NCBI RefSeq assembly: GCF_000950575.1
Contig: NZ_CP011005.1
Location: 3,038,001-3,102,000, forward strand
Source: Psychromicrobium lacuslunae
GTDB lineage: Bacteria > Actinomycetota > Actinomycetes > Actinomycetales > Micrococcaceae
DNA length: 64,000 bases
Direction of reading: 5' to 3'
Under the pieces are notes generated by a model. That model was not told the origin of the DNA, did no database searches, and saw only the letters and a list, made by a program, of their open reading frames with translations. This document shows positions 60,487 through 64,000 of this stretch, one piece after another. Both the position numbers and the translations under genes were made by a program. Every line of letters begins with the position of its first letter. Position 1 is the first letter of the stretch.

Positions 60487-62835
60487 TTGGCTATCGTTAC
60501 CGGCAATATCAAAGACTTCGGCGCGCAAACCATTGAAGGGGTGAAGCTGACGTTCTGGATGGACGGCGCATCATTCCAAGCAGGCACGCTACTGGCACCG
60601 CGCAAAGAGATCATTAAACCGGGCGGGGATGGTTCGTTCAGTGTGGATCTCACCCCGACCGAGGGGTTGAATCCGGCGCGCTGGTATCAGCTCGATATTG
60701 ATTGGCCGACCAGCGACGACCAAACCCAAGGCACAACCCGGTTGCCGATGGTTTTCAACGTCCCCGCTAGTGGCGGGCAACTCTCTGAACTGCTGGCCGT
60801 CAAGCAAGGCCCAACAGCGGTTATCACCAAAGGCGACAAGGGGGATAAGGGGGATACGGGTGCTGATTCGACCGTGCCCGGCCCCGCCAACCAACTCGCC
60901 ATTGGTACCGTCACTGGTGGTGTGACTGCTGGGGCGAGCATCACCGGTAACCCACCTAACCAGACCCTGAACTTGACCCTGCCGAAAGGTGACAAGGGCG
61001 ATAAGGGCGATGCTGGTCCGGTCGGGGCAGGAGTCCCCACTGGCGGGGCAGCGTTGCAGGTCCTTCGGAGAAAATCCGACAACTCAACGACCGAATGGGC
61101 AACCGCTGACAAGGCCCTGGTTGGGCTCAGCAACGTGGACAACACCACCGACATCAATAAGCCGATTTCGGTGGCGCAGAAAGCCGCGTTTGACGCGATC
61201 AAATCCGGGGCCACGGTCCTGCCGTCCTCGGGTACCGGCACGGTCAGGGTGGGGCAAACCCGTGTCGTGCCCGGCATCGACTCCAAGTATGCGGCGTTTC
61301 CGTCCGCGACAGTGTTGGCTGATGGCCGGATTTTCCTGGTCTGGCGTGAAGGTGCTGACCATATTGCGGCCCGTGACGGTGTGGTGAAGGCCGCCTACTC
61401 ATCGGATCAGGGATTGACCTGGACTGCGGCGACCACGATTTTCACGGACCCGACAACTGGTGTGGATTTGCGTGACCCCACCACCTCGACCTCGCCGGAT
61501 AAGAAAATCCTTTATGTCACCTACATCAAGGGCACCGCGTCACTGAATGCGGCAGGGTTTTTCTTGCGGATCTCCCAAGACCAGGGCGCGACATGGGGTA
61601 GCGAGATCAGGATTGACCCGCACCCGTACAGTGCAGGCACGGCACCGATCATCACCCTCCCCAATGGCAATCTTTTGGCGACGTGGTATGGGAAGCAAAA
61701 CACCTCCGATGCTAAGGACAGCGTGTTTTGGTCGAAGTCCACCAATGGCGGAACCACCTGGGGTGCGCCAGTGAAATTCGCTGACGGCGTCCAAGCCGGG
61801 ACCGACTTCCAGGAGCCCTACGCGAGCATTCAGGGCCAGTACGTCGTGATCATGTTCCGCTGGGGGAACGCGGACCGGATCGGCATCACCAAGAGTCTCA
61901 ACGGCGGCACGACGTGGACGAACCCGGCCCCCGCTTTCGTGGGCTCGGGGCGACCGTCGAATCTGATCACCTCGAATTACACGCTGATTTGTGTGTACCG
62001 GAACCTGCCCGGTGCGCAGGTCGCTCAGCACGGTGTGATGAGGGTGTCACAAGACCTCGGCGCGACGTGGACGGCCCCGCACCTGGTGGAGCGCACTAAC
62101 CCCGGCTTCTGGACCTATTCAGGCCCGGTCGAGGTCGGTAAGGGGCAAATCTTCTGCCCCACCACCGTTGAGGTGAGTTCCAGTATTTCGAAACTTTCCT
62201 TGAGGTACCTGATTGAGGGCGGCGGGATCTCGCCCTACGGTGACGCAGCAGCGAAGCTCGCCGACAAAGCACTTGACCGCGCCAACACGGTTGCTGTCGC
62301 GGATGCGTTTGATCGGGCTGACGGGCCTATTGGGCAGTCGGATAACGGCACTGACTGGGTCGGTACCGGCCCCGTCATCTCCGGCGGCACCCTTTTTGAC
62401 AACCGCTCAGATGGTTTCAATGTCATCTATGCCAACACGCTCACCGGCGATAACGAGGTAGAGGCTGAGGTGGCTTGGGGCGGGGCGTCAGGGGTTTATC
62501 TGCTCTGCCGCGTCCAAGACGCCAACAACTATTTGATGTTCGGCATCGAATCGAACGGGGCCAACGCCCGGCTCTACAAAGTCGTCGGTGGGACCGCAAC
62601 CCAGCTCGGCACCGCAGCCGTGTCGGCCCCGGCGAATGTTTTCCACAAACTCAAGGTGGTCAACGTCGGCGGGAACGTCCGCTGCTACATCGAAGACATT
62701 CAAGTCATTGTCGTCACCGACTCCAGCCTGCAAGGCCAAACATGGGTCGGCTTGAGAACCGGCGTCGCGGCCACCGGCCCGGTGCACCTGGTGCGGAACT
62801 TCATCGCCCGCCGACGCGGCGGACTACTCAGCTAA
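60487..62835 (+). CDS. Tail fibre with collagen-like and sialidase-type Asp-box domains
   Basis: 782 residues. Residues ~1-110 anchor domain; two short collagen-like runs GDKGDKGDTG and GDKGDKGDAG (~118-200); a beta-propeller with five Asp boxes (SSDQGLTW, SQDQGATW, STNGGTTW, SLNGGTTW, SQDLGATW; ~residues 300-550) as in sialidases; a jelly-roll C-terminus (~600-782). Likely receptor-binding, perhaps cleaving host glycans. TTG start at 60487 after GGAG; the frame opens earlier at 60394 but inside the previous gene. Confidence 0.78.
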   Translation: MAIVTGNIKDFGAQTIEGVKLTFWMDGASFQAGTLLAPRKEIIKPGGDGSFSVDLTPTEGLNPARWYQLDIDWPTSDDQTQGTTRLPMVFNVPASGGQLSELLAVKQGPTAVITKGDKGDKGDTGADSTVPGPANQLAIGTVTGGVTAGASITGNPPNQTLNLTLPKGDKGDKGDAGPVGAGVPTGGAALQVLRRKSDNSTTEWATADKALVGLSNVDNTTDINKPISVAQKAAFDAIKSGATVLPSSGTGTVRVGQTRVVPGIDSKYAAFPSATVLADGRIFLVWREGADHIAARDGVVKAAYSSDQGLTWTAATTIFTDPTTGVDLRDPTTSTSPDKKILYVTYIKGTASLNAAGFFLRISQDQGATWGSEIRIDPHPYSAGTAPIITLPNGNLLATWYGKQNTSDAKDSVFWSKSTNGGTTWGAPVKFADGVQAGTDFQEPYASIQGQYVVIMFRWGNADRIGITKSLNGGTTWTNPAPAFVGSGRPSNLITSNYTLICVYRNLPGAQVAQHGVMRVSQDLGATWTAPHLVERTNPGFWTYSGPVEVGKGQIFCPTTVEVSSSISKLSLRYLIEGGGISPYGDAAAKLADKALDRANTVAVADAFDRADGPIGQSDNGTDWVGTGPVISGGTLFDNRSDGFNVIYANTLTGDNEVEAEVAWGGASGVYLLCRVQDANNYLMFGIESNGANARLYKVVGGTATQLGTAAVSAPANVFHKLKVVNVGGNVRCYIEDIQVIVVTDSSLQGQTWVGLRTGVAATGPVHLVRNFIARRRGGLLS

Positions 62836-62854
62836 CCCAGGGAGGGACATACAT

Positions 62855-63124
62855 GTGGACGGACTGGTTAGCACGACTCTCGGTGGGCTGTTCGCGCAGT
62901 TGGGGGTCTTCGGATTCATCATCGTCGTCATTGGTGCGTGCGCTATCTGGTACCTCCGCACTTCGAAGGATTTGCGGGGCGAGAAAACGGGCATTATCGC
63001 CAGTAAGGACTCCAGGATCAGTGAACTCGAAGCGGCGAATCGTGAACTTTATGAAGCTCTCATGGACTGCCGCTACCCGAACCGGAACCCAAAACCACCG
63101 AAAGAGGGCGTGATCGATGACTAA
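62855..63124 (+). CDS. Small membrane protein of the lysis region (holin candidate)
   Basis: 89 residues: one clear transmembrane helix ([16 protein letters not shown]), then a coiled-coil tail with basic/acidic ends. GTG at 62855 with GGAGGG is used; the ATG at 62853 is in another, non-coding-like frame. Position just before endolysin favours a holin-type role. Confidence 0.6.
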   Translation: MDGLVSTTLGGLFAQLGVFGFIIVVIGACAIWYLRTSKDLRGEKTGIIASKDSRISELEAANRELYEALMDCRYPNRNPKPPKEGVIDD

Positions 63125-63812
63125 ATTAGAGCGGAAAAGAAGCCTGATCGGGTATCTACTGCTCGTTCTTGTCATTCTGCTACTCGGTGGACTGCTATAT
63201 CAAAACGCCGCCGTGATCGGACAGAAAGACGCTGCACTGGCCCAAGCGCAGGCCGACCGGGTCAAAGCCCAAGAAGTCTCAACCCGTACCCTGGAGCTCT
63301 GCAAGCAGGGACTCATCGTCCAAGATCAGCAGGGCAAAAACTTGTGCCAGGTCGCATCCGAGGTGAAACAGCAAACCGGTCAAGACACGCCACCGCCCGT
63401 CGCCGGAGCCCAAGGCCCACAAGGCCCGCGCGGCTTCGAAGGCCCACAAGGGCCAGCAGGTGAAGACGGCCCCCAAGGAGTCGCTGGCAAGCCTGGCCCA
63501 GATGGTAAACCCGGCGTGGCTGGTCAAACCATTACTGGGCCGCAAGGCCCGGCAGGTGTGGACGGCGCACCAGGTGCACCCGGAGCTGAGGGTCCGCAAG
63601 GAAAAGAAGGCGCACCCGGCAAAGAAGGCCCGCAAGGTCCACAAGGCCCGGCAGGCCCGCAGGGCCCGAAGGGCGACCCGGTATCAAGCATCACAATCAC
63701 CGCCGCAGACGGCAGCAAACAGCTCTGCACGCCCGTCGCCCCTGGTTCAACAGACATTGCCTGCGTCCTCCAAACACCACCGACCACTACACCGACAGGA
63801 GGAACCTCATGA
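63117..63812 (+). CDS. Membrane-anchored collagen-like protein
   Basis: 231 residues: N-terminal transmembrane helix (~10-28), a coiled stretch with two Cys, ~30 Gly-x-y triplets (GPQGPAG type, residues ~97-192) and a short C-terminal domain with two Cys. Triple helix formation would give a trimer standing out from the membrane. Overlaps the endolysin start. Confidence 0.75.
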   Translation: MTKLERKRSLIGYLLLVLVILLLGGLLYQNAAVIGQKDAALAQAQADRVKAQEVSTRTLELCKQGLIVQDQQGKNLCQVASEVKQQTGQDTPPPVAGAQGPQGPRGFEGPQGPAGEDGPQGVAGKPGPDGKPGVAGQTITGPQGPAGVDGAPGAPGAEGPQGKEGAPGKEGPQGPQGPAGPQGPKGDPVSSITITAADGSKQLCTPVAPGSTDIACVLQTPPTTTPTGGTS

Positions 63813-64000
63813 GCCTGAATGGGATCGATATTTCAGGGTGGCAGGCTGGGATTAATCTGGCCGCCGTCCCTGCTGACTTTGTCATCATCAAAGCGACAGG
63901 CGGTACCGGTTTTGTCAGCCAAGGCTGCGACGCACAATTCCAGCAAGCCAAAGCATTAGGCAAGCCGCGCGGGATCTACCATTTCGCCCACGAAGCCGGT
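63809..64000 (+). CDS. GH25-family endolysin (3' truncated by window)
   Basis: Only 64 codons are present: [28 protein letters not shown] and RGIYHFAH, a GH25 lysozyme start with the family's opening Asp. GGAGGAACC precedes the ATG, overlapping the previous stop. Cuts host peptidoglycan at lysis. Confidence 0.88.
   Translation, partial: MSLNGIDISGWQAGINLAAVPADFVIIKATGGTGFVSQGCDAQFQQAKALGKPRGIYHFAHEAG

Larger units (their letters stand above)
28133..64000. mobile_element. Siphovirus-type prophage (left end and most of genome; right end outside window)
   Basis: Starts at tRNA-Lys with an integrase, then a divergent immunity region, an early replication and small-gene block, and a complete head-tail module in canonical HK97-like order, ending in the start of a GH25 endolysin. 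All structural genes appear intact (no visible stops or frameshifts apart from the programmed one in the tail chaperone), so it may be inducible. Confidence 0.95.

Noticed and set aside
62475-63113. Plus-strand frame of 212 codons across the fibre end and the small membrane gene
   Set aside because: Arg/Ser-rich composition of a shifted frame; the genes at 60487 and 62855 give proper domains and ribosome binding sites.

Overview
The window is a high-GC Gram-positive chromosome, most like a Micrococcaceae member of moderate G+C (Arthrobacter, Renibacterium or Psychromicrobium type). The evidence is the gene content and style: ClpC, the DisA-RadA pair, a PTS-type DhaKLM operon with a two-domain DhaM, WXG100-type secretion signals, a Streptomyces-like PHO box and frequent GTG/TTG starts. 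The genus is inferred from gene content only.

Positions 1-28,056 are host chromosome. It opens inside clpC (N-terminus cut by the window edge), then come a membrane esterase, a TMEM175-type K+ channel, an S9 peptidase and an ArgA-like acetyltransferase. A TetR regulator is followed by dhaK-dhaL-dhaM, where dihydroxyacetone is phosphorylated with PTS phosphate. Next are a hotdog thioesterase, a YczE-type membrane protein and mutY. A small group then encodes a WXG100-like protein with a very long Ala-rich repetitive tail, an LpqN-like protein and a secreted-domain protein. After disA and radA come a double glyoxalase-fold protein and a FUSC membrane protein. The phosphate block follows: PHO box, pstS-pstC-pstA-pstB, then the low-affinity Pit transporter and its DUF47 partner on the other strand. 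Two related palindromic repeats (6.95 kb and 24.21 kb) and several short tandem duplications lie between genes.

At 28,057 there is a tRNA-Lys(TTT). From its 3' end a siphovirus-type prophage runs to the window end (more than 35.8 kb, right end not reached). Leftward genes are integrase, a SHOCT protein, a multi-pass membrane protein and an XRE repressor. A divergent promoter/operator region then drives a leaderless Cro-like gene and an excisionase-like gene. Rightward early genes include a Rad52-like annealing protein, HNH protein, replication initiator with internal iteron-like repeats (candidate origin), DnaB-type helicase, SSB, RusA and a DNA methyltransferase. About 15 tiny genes with start/stop overlaps follow. 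The late block is HNH, TerS, TerL, a portal fused to a MuF-like domain, HK97 protease, HK97 capsid, connectors, tail tube, a frameshifted tail chaperone pair, tape measure, tail tip proteins, a sialidase-type Asp-box tail fibre, two membrane-anchored small proteins (one collagen-like) and the start of a GH25 endolysin. Several terminator-like hairpins sit directly in front of ribosome binding sites inside the rightward operon, and an interleaved pair of stems that could form a pseudoknot lies before the tail chaperone gene.
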